Source: Delftia tsuruhatensis (GTDB lineage Bacteria; Pseudomonadota; Gammaproteobacteria; Burkholderiales; Burkholderiaceae_C). From it: a stretch of DNA of 64,000 nucleotides. Position 1 is the stretch's first letter, and each line of letters begins with the position of its first letter. The translations under genes were made by a program, and so were the position numbers. This document shows positions 10,539-19,086 of this stretch, in pieces. The DNA is taken from the NCBI RefSeq assembly GCF_903815225.1, contig NZ_LR813084.1, positions 3,390,501-3,454,500 of the forward strand, given 5' to 3'. Under the pieces are notes generated by a model, which ran no database searches, was not told where the DNA came from, and saw nothing but the letters and a program-made list of their open reading frames with translations.

Positions 10539-11510
10539 ATGCAACGCATTCTTCAACCTGGCGATATCGAGTCGCTGGACCACACCAGTTTTCCGCGCGT
10601 GCTGCTGCCTCAGGTGCCGGGGCTGTTCGGCGAGCGCGCGGCGCGGCTGCGGCAGTTGGCCGAGGGCAATCCGATCGCCGACTACCTGCGCTTCGTCGCG
10701 CAGATCGTGGACGCGCAGCACAAGGCGGCCGGGCAGCTGGCGCTGGCCGAGCCCGATGCCGCGCTGATCGCGCGCGCGCAGCAGCATTCCATGCCGCTGC
10801 TGCCGGCCCTGGAGCACATCGACCCCGCCTGGCATGGCGTGCTCGACGCCATGCTGGACACGCTCTCGGGCAGCGACGGCCTGCCCGCGCCTTTGCAGCC
10901 GCTGCTGCAGGAGCTGCGCGCGCTGGATGCGGCCGGGCGTGACGAGATCGCCTCGCGCCTGCTGCAAAAGGACGTGGCGGCCCGCCATGTGGGCATGGCG
11001 CCCTTCGTGATGGCGGCGCTGCAGGTGGTGTTCGCCAAGCGCGCCAGCGGCCTGGATGCGCGCGACGTGCCGTACACCGATCCGGCATCCATCTGCCCCG
11101 TCTGCGCCAGCGAGCCCGTGGCCAGCGTGCTGCGCATCGGCGGCAAGGCCGCCGGCCACCGCTACCTGCACTGCGGCACCTGCTGCACGGAATGGCATAT
11201 GGTGCGCGTCAAGTGCTCGCACTGCGAATCGACCAAGGGCATCCACTACCAGGGCATCGACGGCGCGGGCGACGTCGTGCTGGCCGAGACCTGCGACGAG
11301 TGCGGCAGCTACCGCAAGGTCGTCAACCAGGAAAAGCACCCCATGGCCGAGCCCCTGGCCGACGATCTGGCCTCGCTGATGCTGGACCTGCTGATGGGCG
11401 AGACGAAGTTCCAGCGCGCCAGCGCCAATCCCCTGCTCTATGTGGCCTTCGCCGAAGAGCAGGACGGGGAGGCCGACGCGCTGATCGACCCCGCCACGCC
11501 CGCCGACTGA
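10539..11510 (+). CDS. fdhE: Formate dehydrogenase accessory protein FdhE
   Basis: Cytosolic rubredoxin-like maturation factor needed for active respiratory formate dehydrogenases. The ATG at 10539 ([14 protein letters not shown]) was chosen because family similarity begins there, giving 323 residues. An in-frame ATG at 10443 would add 32 unlike residues that read partly through the upstream repeat. Four CxxC pairs form the metal-binding half: CPVC, CGTC, CSHC and CDEC, between about residues 185 and 260. The Shine-Dalgarno is weak. It lies 16 bases ahead of selA on the same strand, so maturation and Sec genes are probably transcribed together. Confidence 0.92.
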   Translation: MQRILQPGDIESLDHTSFPRVLLPQVPGLFGERAARLRQLAEGNPIADYLRFVAQIVDAQHKAAGQLALAEPDAALIARAQQHSMPLLPALEHIDPAWHGVLDAMLDTLSGSDGLPAPLQPLLQELRALDAAGRDEIASRLLQKDVAARHVGMAPFVMAALQVVFAKRASGLDARDVPYTDPASICPVCASEPVASVLRIGGKAAGHRYLHCGTCCTEWHMVRVKCSHCESTKGIHYQGIDGAGDVVLAETCDECGSYRKVVNQEKHPMAEPLADDLASLMLDLLMGETKFQRASANPLLYVAFAEEQDGEADALIDPATPAD

Positions 11511-11526
11511 CGTTTTCTCCGACACC

Positions 11527-12960
11527 ATGACCGAAACCTCCGCTGCCTCCCACACACTGCGCCTGCCCGCCGTGGACAAGGTACTGCTCGGCACCGACAT
11601 GCACGCGCTGCGCGAGCGCTATGGCCTCGATGCCTGCACCCAGGCCGTGCGCGAGACGCTGGCGCAGATGCGTGCCGAACGGATGTCCGCACCGCAAGGC
11701 GGCGAAGGTTCTCGGGCGCCGGACATCGCCGAGGTCGCCCAGGCGGCCCGGATCCGGCTGGCGCGCCGATTCGCGCCCAGGCTGCGCACGGTGTTCAACC
11801 TCACGGGCACCGTGCTGCACACCAACCTGGGCCGCGCCCTGCTGCCCCAGGAGGCCGTGGATGCCGTGGTCGCCGCGATGACGGCGCCCGCCAACCTGGA
11901 ATACGACCTGGACGACGGAGGCCGCGGCGACCGCGACGACCTGGTCGCCGGCCTGGTCTGCGAACTCACGGGCGCCGAGGCCTGCACCGTGGTCAACAAC
12001 AACGCCGCCGCCGTGCTGCTGACCCTGGCCACGCTGGCCGCCGAACGCGAGGTCATCGTCTCGCGCGGCGAGCTGGTGGAGATCGGCGGCGCCTTCCGCA
12101 TTCCCGACGTGATGGCGCGCGCGGGCGCCACCCTGGTCGAGGTCGGCACCACCAACCGCACCCATGCGCGCGACTACGAAGCTGCCGTGGGCGAGCGCAC
12201 GGCCCTGCTGATGAAGGTCCACTGCAGCAACTACGCGGTCACCGGCTTCACCAAGGCCGTGAGCGACGCCGAGGTGGCCTCCATCGCCCATGCCCATGGC
12301 CTGCCCATGGCCGTGGACCTGGGCAGCGGCACCCTGGTGGACCTGCGCGAATGGGGCCTGCCCTACGAGGTCACCGTGCGCGAGACCATCGAGTCGGGCG
12401 CCGACCTCGTCACCTTCAGCGGCGACAAGCTGCTGGGTGGCCCGCAGGCCGGCATCATCGTGGGCCGCAAGGACCTGATCGCGCGCATCAAGAAGCACCC
12501 GCTCAAGCGTGCGCTGCGCGTGAGCAAGCTCACGCTGGCCGCACTGGAGCCCACGCTGCGCCTGTACCTGCACCCGGAAAAGCTGGCCGAGCGCCTGACC
12601 ACGCTGCGCCTGTTCACGCGCCCTCAGGCCGACATGCAGGACCGTGCCCAGGCCCTGCTGCCGCTGGTGCAGCAGGCGCTGGCCCCCCGCTACGTGGTCG
12701 AGACCGCCGCCATGAACAGCCAGATCGGCAGCGGCGCCCTGCCCGTGGAGAGCCTGCCCAGCTGGGGCCTGCGCATGCACCCCGCCGACGGCCGCCAGGC
12801 CGGGCGCCAGCTCACGCGGCTCGAGGCCGGCCTGCGTGCCCTGCCGCGCCCCGTGATCGGCCGCCTGCACGACGATGCGCTGTGGCTGGACCTGCGCTGC
12901 CTGGAAGCACACGACGAAGCCGCCTTCGTCGACCAGTTGTCCGCATTGCGCATCGCCTGA
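11527..12960 (+). CDS. selA: L-seryl-tRNA(Sec) selenium transferase
   Basis: PLP enzyme that converts seryl-tRNA(Sec) to selenocysteyl-tRNA(Sec) using selenophosphate. The 477 residues fit the family (E. coli 463). Recognisable segments are the N-terminal RLPAVDKVL, the central [28 protein letters not shown], and [12 protein letters not shown] with the PLP lysine (SGDK). It lies between fdhE (16 bases upstream) and selB (10 bases downstream), all plus strand, so the three look like one transcription unit ending at tRNA-Sec. Confidence 0.96.
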   Translation: MTETSAASHTLRLPAVDKVLLGTDMHALRERYGLDACTQAVRETLAQMRAERMSAPQGGEGSRAPDIAEVAQAARIRLARRFAPRLRTVFNLTGTVLHTNLGRALLPQEAVDAVVAAMTAPANLEYDLDDGGRGDRDDLVAGLVCELTGAEACTVVNNNAAAVLLTLATLAAEREVIVSRGELVEIGGAFRIPDVMARAGATLVEVGTTNRTHARDYEAAVGERTALLMKVHCSNYAVTGFTKAVSDAEVASIAHAHGLPMAVDLGSGTLVDLREWGLPYEVTVRETIESGADLVTFSGDKLLGGPQAGIIVGRKDLIARIKKHPLKRALRVSKLTLAALEPTLRLYLHPEKLAERLTTLRLFTRPQADMQDRAQALLPLVQQALAPRYVVETAAMNSQIGSGALPVESLPSWGLRMHPADGRQAGRQLTRLEAGLRALPRPVIGRLHDDALWLDLRCLEAHDEAAFVDQLSALRIA

Positions 12961-12970
12961 GGACACTTCC

Positions 12971-14914
12971 ATGATCATCGGTACCGCCGGCCACATCGAC
13001 CACGGCAAGACCACGCTGGTGCGCGCCCTCACGGGCGTGGACACCGACCGGCTCAAGGAAGAGAAGGCGCGCGGCATCTCCATCGAGCTGGGCTACGCCT
13101 ACACGCCGCTGCCCGACGGCGAGGTGCTGGGCATCATCGACGTGCCCGGCCATGAGAAATTCGTGCACACCATGGCCGCGGGCGCCGTGGGCATAGACCA
13201 CGCCCTGCTGGTGGTGGCCGCCGACGACGGCGTGATGCCCCAGACGCGCGAGCACCTGGATATCCTGCGCCTGCTGGGCGTGCGCGAGGCCACCGTGGCG
13301 CTGACCAAGGCCGACCGCGCGCCCCCCGAGCGCCTGCAGCAGGTCACCGCCGACATCGCCGAACTGCTGGCGCCCACGCCGCTGGCGGGAGCCCCTGTCT
13401 TTCCCACGGCCGCGGCCCGGCCTGGCGATGCGGGCGTGGCCCGGCTGCGCGAACACCTGGTCGCGCGCGCCCAGTCCCGGCCCGCACGCGCCAGCGATGG
13501 GCTGTTCCGCCTGGCCGTGGACCGCAGCTTCACGCTGCCCGGCCAGGGCACCGTGGTGACCGGCACGGTCTTCGGTGGCCGCGTGCGCGTGGGCGATGCG
13601 CTGGTGCACTCCGCCTCGGGCACCGAGGTGCGGGTGCGCAGCCTGCATGCCCAGAACCAGGCCAGCGAGCAGGGGCAGGCCGGGCAGCGCTGTGCACTCA
13701 ACCTTTCCGGCATCGCCAAGGACGAGATCACGCGTGGAGACTGGATCGCCGATGCCCGCCTGCTGCAGGCCAGCGACCGCATCGACGTACGGCTGCACCT
13801 GCTGGCCGATGCGCCGCCGCTGGCCCAGTGGACGCCCGTGCACGTGCACATCGGCACGGCCCGCTGCACGGCCCATGTGGCCTTGCTCCAGGACCAGCCC
13901 CTGGAGCCGGGCGAGCAGGCCATCGTCCAGCTGGTGCTCGATGCCCCCGTGCACACCCTTCCCGGCGACCGGCTGATCCTGCGCAATGCGCAGGCCAGCC
14001 GCACCATCGCGGGCGGCAGCGTCGTCGACCCCTTCGCCCCCGCACGCAAACGGCGCAGCCCTGAACGCCAAGTCTGGCTGCAGGCACTGGAGTCACTGGT
14101 GGCCACGGGCGATGCCACGGCCCTGATCGCCAACGCAGCCCATGGCATTGCCGTGTCGCAGCTCGCCCGGCTGAGCGGCCATGCCGCATCGCCCGGCCCG
14201 CTGCTTGCGCGCGAACTGCCCCTGGCACATGGCGACCGGCTACTGCTGGACGAAGGGCGCTGGCAACAGCTGCGCGCCCAGGTGCTGGACAGCCTCGCCC
14301 GCTTTCACGACAGGCATCCGGACGAACCTGGCGTCAACGCGGCGCGGCTGCGCCGCATTGCGCTGTCGGGCCTGGTGCACGCCACGCATGACGCGCTGTG
14401 GAAAGGGCTGCTCGACGCCCTGCTCCAGGACGGCGGCCTGGCGGCCAGCGGCGCATGGCTGCACCTTCCGGGCCACAGCGTGCAACTGTCGGCCGGGGAA
14501 ACCACGCTTGCACAGAAGCTGCTGCCCGCCATCGAGGCCGGCCGCTACGACCCGCCCTGGGTGCGTGACCTCGCGCGCGATCATGGCTCCACGGAAGAGG
14601 CCGTGCGCCAACTCCTGCGCAAGCTGGCTCGCCAGGGCCAGTTGTTCCAGGTGGTCAAGGACCTGTTCTACGCGGCCAGCCGCATGGACGAACTCGCGGA
14701 CCTGGTACGCGAACTGGCCTCACAGGCACCAGACGGCGAAGTCCAGGCCCACGCCTTCCGCGATGCCACCGGCCTGGGCCGCAAGCGCGCCATCCAGATC
14801 CTCGAATGCTTCGACCGCATCGGCTACACCCGCCGCTTGCGCGACGCCCACCTGCTGCGACCCGATGTGCAGTGGACATCCTCTCACCGCGCAGACCCAT
14901 CGCAAGAAGCTTGA
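12971..14914 (+). CDS. selB: Selenocysteine-specific elongation factor SelB
   Basis: GTPase that delivers Sec-tRNA(Sec) to the ribosome at UGA codons by binding the SECIS hairpin. I start at the ATG at 12971 (MIIGTAGHIDHGKTTLVRAL), 10 bases after selA; this removes 32 residues that overlap selA in another frame and leaves 647 residues (E. coli 614). G1 is GHIDHGKT, G3 is DVPGHEKF and G4 is TKAD. Domains II-III follow, then C-terminal winged-helix repeats (from about residue 380) that bind the SECIS. The last helix region includes GRKRAIQILECFDRIGYTRR. Confidence 0.96.
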   Translation: MIIGTAGHIDHGKTTLVRALTGVDTDRLKEEKARGISIELGYAYTPLPDGEVLGIIDVPGHEKFVHTMAAGAVGIDHALLVVAADDGVMPQTREHLDILRLLGVREATVALTKADRAPPERLQQVTADIAELLAPTPLAGAPVFPTAAARPGDAGVARLREHLVARAQSRPARASDGLFRLAVDRSFTLPGQGTVVTGTVFGGRVRVGDALVHSASGTEVRVRSLHAQNQASEQGQAGQRCALNLSGIAKDEITRGDWIADARLLQASDRIDVRLHLLADAPPLAQWTPVHVHIGTARCTAHVALLQDQPLEPGEQAIVQLVLDAPVHTLPGDRLILRNAQASRTIAGGSVVDPFAPARKRRSPERQVWLQALESLVATGDATALIANAAHGIAVSQLARLSGHAASPGPLLARELPLAHGDRLLLDEGRWQQLRAQVLDSLARFHDRHPDEPGVNAARLRRIALSGLVHATHDALWKGLLDALLQDGGLAASGAWLHLPGHSVQLSAGETTLAQKLLPAIEAGRYDPPWVRDLARDHGSTEEAVRQLLRKLARQGQLFQVVKDLFYAASRMDELADLVRELASQAPDGEVQAHAFRDATGLGRKRAIQILECFDRIGYTRRLRDAHLLRPDVQWTSSHRADPSQEA

Positions 14915-14992
14915 ACTGCTTGGGAAGCGCTCTCGATTCGCTGCTGCTATTACAATAGCGCGCTTCGGGCAGGGCGCATGAAACTGGCGCGG

Positions 14993-15113
14993 CCCAACCC
15001 AGGGACGCCGAGCAAGAGCCGCCTCGCGGCGGGGCGCCTAGCCGATGGCGTCGTCCCCCTCCCCAGCGCAGCGGGTAGAGAGGGGGAAGCCGCGCAGCGG
15101 CTCAGGGGGAGCT
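14993..15113. repeat. GC-rich intergenic repeat, copy 2 (inverted relative to copy 1)
   Basis: Between selB and tRNA-Sec. Read on the minus strand it runs CCCCCTGAGCCGCTGCGC, then GCTTCCCCCTCTC, GGGGGACGACG, then CGCCCCGCCGCGAGGCGGC and CTTGCTCGGCG, matching the order of blocks at 10322-10420. The two copies bracket fdhE-selA-selB. It ends about four bases before the tRNA-Sec gene, so it may be part of that transcript's leader. Confidence 0.75.
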
Positions 15114-15117
15114 TCCA

Positions 15118-15213
15118 GGAAAGCATACGCACCCGGTGGTGCGCCCGGGCTTCAAACCCGGTCAGGGGCGTCAGCCGCTCCTGGGTAGGTTCGACTCCTG
15201 CTGCTTTCCGCCA
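15118..15213 (+). tRNA. selC: tRNA-Sec (anticodon TCA)
   Basis: A 96-base cloverleaf including encoded CCA. The acceptor stem has 8 pairs (GGAAAGCA with TGCTTTCC), which is diagnostic for bacterial tRNA-Sec. The anticodon arm is CCGGG-CTTCAAA-CCCGG with TCA at 15152-15154. A long extra arm follows, and the T loop is GGTTCGACTCC-like. The CCA is at 15211-15213. It lies about 200 bases after selB on the same strand. Confidence 0.96.
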
Positions 15214-15236
15214 TTGCCTGCGCGCGTGACAGGCCT

Positions 15237-15743
15237 TCAGGACAGAGGCACGACGATGGCCACACGGCGGTTCTCCGCCGCATCGCTGGGCACCACGGGC
15301 ACTGCACGTCCCAGGCCCTTGACCTCGATGTTCTGGCGGGCCATGCCCGCATCGACCAGCACGTCGGCCACGGCCTGGGCTCGTCGCAGCGACAGCCGAA
15401 GGTTGTACGTATCGCTGCCGCGGTCATCGGTATGGCCTTCCACGCGCAGCCGCTCGATGCCCACGTCCGTCAGCGCCTTGGCCAGCGCAAGTACCTTGGC
15501 GCGCGCCTCGGGGCCCACATCGGCCGAGTCGAACCCGAACAGCAGCTTGCCCGACATCTGCAGCTCCCAGCCCTGGTCCGCCGGCGCAAATCCCTGATCC
15601 CGCAGCACCTGCTGCTGCTGTGGCGTCAGCCCCTGGGGCACGGCCTCGGGAGCCGGTGGCGTCTGGCAGCCCGCCAGCGCCAGGGCCAGCATGGCCGCCA
15701 TACACCAGCCCCGGAGTTCCGAGCCATTGCTTCGTTGTCGCAT
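15237..15743 (-). CDS. yfiB: YfiB-type OmpA-domain outer-membrane lipoprotein
   Basis: Probable outer-membrane lipoprotein that binds peptidoglycan and can sequester YfiR, releasing the diguanylate cyclase. The ATG at 15743 is preceded by AGGAGG and follows the upstream stop by one base (TGAAATG). The 168-residue product has a lipobox ending LALALAGC (Cys26). The C-terminal OmpA-like domain contains LLFGFDSADVGPEA and VEGHTDDRGSDTYNLRLSLRR. Last gene of a three-gene yfiR-yfiN-yfiB-type operon; the order R-N-B matches the Pseudomonas YfiBNR (Tpb) system. Confidence 0.88.
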   Translation of the reverse strand: MRQRSNGSELRGWCMAAMLALALAGCQTPPAPEAVPQGLTPQQQQVLRDQGFAPADQGWELQMSGKLLFGFDSADVGPEARAKVLALAKALTDVGIERLRVEGHTDDRGSDTYNLRLSLRRAQAVADVLVDAGMARQNIEVKGLGRAVPVVPSDAAENRRVAIVVPLS

Positions 15744-15744
15744 T

Positions 15745-16998
15745 TCATCCTCCTGTGACTTGTTCGGACTGCTGTTGGCCTTGCCCGCCTCTGCGTGCCC
15801 GGGCGGCCTTGGCCTCGTACATGGCCTGGTCCGCATGGTGCATCAAGGCCTGCATGCTCTGACCATGGCGAGGGAACACGGCCAGACCCGCACTGACCGA
15901 AGGCTGCAGAACGACGCCATCGGCCACGGGAAGGGGCTCGCACATCGCTGTCTGGATCTTGTCCATGACATGCAAGGCATCGCCCGCGCCACCCACCGGA
16001 GACAGAAGGATGGCGAATTCATCACCGCCCAGGCGCGCCACCAGATCGGTCTCGCGCACCTGTCGCCGCAGGCGATCGCCCACGGCCCTGAGCAGGACAT
16101 CGCCCACCGCATGACCATACCTGTCGTTGACTTGCTTGAAACGGTCATTGTCCAGGAACAGCACGGCCAGTTGCTGCCCAGCCTCGCCGGCACTGTCCAA
16201 CGCCTGCTGCAGGCGCTGCTCGAAATGCAGGCGGTTGGCCAGGCCCGTGAGGCTGTCACGCGAGGCCTGCCGCTCCAGCACGGAGTTTTGCTGCTCCAGC
16301 CGTTCATGGCGTACCTGCAGCTCGGCCAGCAGGGCATTGAAGTCATCGCCCAGCTCGCGCAGTTCGGCAATGCGGGCAGGCGGCACGCGCTGCTCCATGG
16401 AGCGTTCATAGCGTACGGCACGCGCGACGCGGGCCAGCTGCTGCAAAGGCTCCGCAATATCTCCCAGCATGCGACGCGACTGTCTCAACCCCACATAGCC
16501 GCTGATGCCCACGCAAAGCGCCAGTACCACCAGGCCAGCGCCCAGAAAGCGCACAAGGCCCACGCCATCGCTGGCCAGCACCACACGCCCGACGAGCCGG
16601 CCGTCCTGGCGCACCTCGGCCTCGCCCTGGGGCAGGCCTATACCGGCCGCCAGCACCTCGCCCAGGCCGGTGACCACGGGTGCGTGGGCCGACCACTGCG
16701 CAAAGGGCCTGCCATGGGCATCCTGGATCCGGGCATGGGCCACGCCCTCACCGCGCAGCAGTTGCTCCATCACACGAGCGGCCTCGTCGCGATCGCCGAA
16801 GACCAGGGAGGCCTCCGCCGTGTAGGCCAGCGAACGGGCCAGCAGGTGCAGATTGTTTTCCAGATAGAGGCGCAGCGTGACCACGCCCACGATGAGCAGC
16901 AGCACGCCGGCAAGGGCGATCGCCACCGCCGCCATGCGCCTGTGGGCACGGTGGATCACGTCCTGCAGGGAGGCATTGCCGGGCTGGGTTGGCTTCAT
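15745..16998 (-). CDS. yfiN: YfiN-type membrane diguanylate cyclase (HAMP-GGDEF)
   Basis: Makes cyclic di-GMP under control of a periplasmic partner. The start at 16998 (MKPTQPGNASLQDV) overlaps the upstream gene by 4 bases and gives 417 residues. A first membrane helix lies at about 22-45 (AAVAIALAGVLLLIVGVVTL), then a periplasmic sensor region of about 110 residues, a second helix near 150-172 (LVRFLGAGLVVLALCVGIS) and a HAMP linker. The GGDEF domain runs from about 250 with RDSLTGLANR, DNDRFKQVNDRYGHAVGD and an intact RLGGDEF active-site motif. The neighbours yfiR and yfiB point to the YfiBNR signalling module. Confidence 0.9.
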   Translation of the reverse strand: MKPTQPGNASLQDVIHRAHRRMAAVAIALAGVLLLIVGVVTLRLYLENNLHLLARSLAYTAEASLVFGDRDEAARVMEQLLRGEGVAHARIQDAHGRPFAQWSAHAPVVTGLGEVLAAGIGLPQGEAEVRQDGRLVGRVVLASDGVGLVRFLGAGLVVLALCVGISGYVGLRQSRRMLGDIAEPLQQLARVARAVRYERSMEQRVPPARIAELRELGDDFNALLAELQVRHERLEQQNSVLERQASRDSLTGLANRLHFEQRLQQALDSAGEAGQQLAVLFLDNDRFKQVNDRYGHAVGDVLLRAVGDRLRRQVRETDLVARLGGDEFAILLSPVGGAGDALHVMDKIQTAMCEPLPVADGVVLQPSVSAGLAVFPRHGQSMQALMHHADQAMYEAKAARARRGGQGQQQSEQVTGG

Positions 16999-17567
16999 GG
17001 CGCGGGACGGTGGCGTGCGAGCTGCAGTACCTTGGGATTGACGCGCAATCCGCTGCGGGCCACGGAATCGAGACTGACCTCGAAGCCCGTCCCTTCGCCA
17101 CGGCGGCGCAGACAGAACATGGCACCGATGCGGCACAGTTCGCCGCGCTCGCTGATGGTCAGCAGCGGGCGCCCTGCCAGTTGCTCCATCAGCCTGCGCC
17201 ACGCGGACTCATCGAGCTGACCTGCATAGATGCCCTCGCAGTCCGCCAGGGCCCGCGCATCGGCGGGCGCCACGCGCCGCACTTCCAGGCGCTGGTTGCC
17301 CACGGCCTGGCTGGCAACGCCGAGCAGGTCGTCGGCATACTCGGTCGTTCCCAGCACGCACAGCCGCAGCACCGGGGTCTCCATGGGCCAGCGCGTATAC
17401 CCAAGGATGCCTAGAACGGTGCGTGTCACCGCCTGCTCATGCTCATCGGCAGACGGCTGGGCCTGCGCCAGCCCCACCTGCAGCATCATCAGGGTGGCGG
17501 CCAACCATGCCCCAGCTGACCGGGCAGGCCAGCTCCTGACGGACCCATATCCGATGCGGCCCCCCAT
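16995..17567 (-). CDS. yfiR: YfiR family periplasmic regulator (DUF4154)
   Basis: Periplasmic repressor of the YfiN cyclase. With the ATG at 17567 the product is 190 residues, the same size as P. aeruginosa YfiR. A signal peptide is visible at residues 1-37 (AGAWLAATLMMLQVGLAQAQ). Family features include LRLCVLGTT, DCEGIY, GRPLLTISE and GAMFCLRRRG; four cysteines could form the two disulfides known in YfiR. The start is uncertain: an in-frame ATG at 17624 would add 19 residues. The stop overlaps the cyclase start (ATGA). Confidence 0.85.
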   Translation of the reverse strand: MGGRIGYGSVRSWPARSAGAWLAATLMMLQVGLAQAQPSADEHEQAVTRTVLGILGYTRWPMETPVLRLCVLGTTEYADDLLGVASQAVGNQRLEVRRVAPADARALADCEGIYAGQLDESAWRRLMEQLAGRPLLTISERGELCRIGAMFCLRRRGEGTGFEVSLDSVARSGLRVNPKVLQLARHRPAP

Positions 17568-17872
17568 GCCTTCATTGCAAACTGCGCGATATGCCAACCA
17601 AGGCTCCTTGAACGGAAAATCCATGCATGGCGCCGTGACGGCGCATCGAAGCATTTTTTCACATATCGGCCACGCTGGCCCGCCGCACAGCACCCTGCGC
17701 CAGGCAGGCCGGACATCGAAGCCGCGCCACCCGTCCTCCAGCAGGGTTTCAGCATCGCACAGGTGCACCGCCGAAGGTGAAAGACTTGGACATGTCCGCT
17801 TGTACCATGCGGACCCGTATCGCCCGACCATAATAGGGCGCGCCGTCGCCCCTGGCGGCAGACCCGTTTCAC
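17568..17872. other. Divergent intergenic region yfiR / selD
   Basis: About 305 bases between the divergent yfiR-type operon and selD. No ORF with coding character is seen. A CATAATAGGG stretch near 17830 resembles a -10 box pointing toward selD. Promoters for both directions are expected here, but I cannot place them with confidence. Confidence 0.4.
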
Positions 17873-18979
17873 ATGACCGCGATCGCCCGCGCCTCTGATC
17901 GCCCAGCCACCCCATTGCCCATGACCACTGAAACCTCCCACGCCACCCGACTCACCTCTCTTTCCCATGGGGGCGGCTGCGGCTGCAAGATCGCTCCGGG
18001 CCTGCTGGCGGAGCTGATCGGAAAGAGCGCGCTGCCCAGGCAGTTCTTCCCCGACCTGCTGGTGGGCACGGAGACCGCCGACGATGCCGCCGTGTACCGA
18101 ATCAACGATGAGCAGGCCATCGTGGCGACCACCGACTTCTTCATGCCCATCGTGGACGACCCGTACGACTTCGGCCGCATCGCCGCAACCAATGCGCTGT
18201 CGGACATCTACGCCATGGGTGGCCAGCCGCTGATGGCGCTGGCCATCGTGGGCATGCCCATCAATGTGCTGCCGCACGACACCATTGCCAAGATCCTGGA
18301 GGGCGGCGAGTCGGTCTGCCGCGATGCCGGCATTCCGCTGGCCGGGGGCCACTCCATCGATTCGGTCGAACCCATCTACGGCCTGGTGGGCATCGGCATC
18401 GTCAACCCCCGACAGATGAAGCGCAATGCCGACGCCAGGGCCGGCGACGTGCTGATCCTGGGCAAGCCGCTGGGCGTGGGCATCCTGTCGGCCGCGCTCA
18501 AGAAGAACCTGCTGGACGAGGCCGGCTACCGCGCGATGGTGGAAGCAACCACACTGCTCAACCGCCCCGGAACCGCCCTGGCAAGGATCGAGGGCGTGCA
18601 TGCGTTGACCGATGTCACCGGATTCGGCCTGCTGGGCCACGGCCTGGAGCTGGCACGCGGCGCGGGCCTCACGGCACGCATCGACAGTCGCAGCCTGCCC
18701 GTGCTGCCCAAGGTGCAGGGCTTTGCCGAGCAGGGCGTCATCACGGGTGCCTCGGGCCGCAATTGGGCCTCGTATGGCGCACAGGTTGTGCTGGGTGCCG
18801 GCATCACCGATGCACAGCGCGCGCTGCTGACCGATCCGCAGACCTCGGGCGGCCTGCTCGTGTCCTGCGCGCCGGATGTTGCCGATCAGGTGCTTGCACT
18901 GTTTGCCGAACAGGGCTTTGGCAGTGCCGCTATCGTCGGCCGCATGGAGGCGGGCGAGCCGCGCGTCATCGTGGACTGA
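17873..18979 (+). CDS. selD: Selenide, water dikinase (selenophosphate synthetase)
   Basis: ATP-dependent enzyme making selenophosphate, the selenium donor for SelA. The product is 368 residues; an in-frame ATG at 17921 ([11 protein letters not shown]) would give 352, nearer the usual 347, and neither start has a clear Shine-Dalgarno. The active-site motif is GGGCGCK, so the catalytic residue (Cys36 from the longer start) is cysteine and this SelD is not itself a selenoprotein. Other family segments are [28 protein letters not shown] and LAGGHSID. It completes the selenium pathway of the locus, separated from tRNA-Sec by the minus-strand yfi operon. Confidence 0.95.
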   Translation: MTAIARASDRPATPLPMTTETSHATRLTSLSHGGGCGCKIAPGLLAELIGKSALPRQFFPDLLVGTETADDAAVYRINDEQAIVATTDFFMPIVDDPYDFGRIAATNALSDIYAMGGQPLMALAIVGMPINVLPHDTIAKILEGGESVCRDAGIPLAGGHSIDSVEPIYGLVGIGIVNPRQMKRNADARAGDVLILGKPLGVGILSAALKKNLLDEAGYRAMVEATTLLNRPGTALARIEGVHALTDVTGFGLLGHGLELARGAGLTARIDSRSLPVLPKVQGFAEQGVITGASGRNWASYGAQVVLGAGITDAQRALLTDPQTSGGLLVSCAPDVADQVLALFAEQGFGSAAIVGRMEAGEPRVIVD

Positions 18980-18992
18980 CGACAGGCGCATT

Positions 18993-19031
18993 CCAAAAGC
19001 AACGGGGGGCCAAGGCCCCCGTTGCTTTTGG
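18993..19031. terminator. Strong hairpin between convergent selD and acylase genes
   Basis: A near-perfect inverted repeat: CCAAAAGCAACGGGGG (from 18993) pairs with CCCCCGTTGCTTTTGG (to 19031). It lies between convergent genes. The stem itself supplies A/T runs on each side, so it could end transcription from both directions. Confidence 0.8.
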
Positions 19032-19086
19032 CACTCCCGGTGAACCGCCAGCGAACCGACGGCCCGTCACCGGGTCACAGGTTGCT

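Noticed and set aside
11323..14071. Two long minus-strand frames opposite selA and selB
   Set aside because: Both genes on the plus strand are full length and conserved; the opposite frames are low-complexity shadows.
15237..15836. Longer start for the OmpA-domain lipoprotein
   Set aside because: The extension would overlap the cyclase gene end and displace the lipoprotein signal peptide from the N-terminus.
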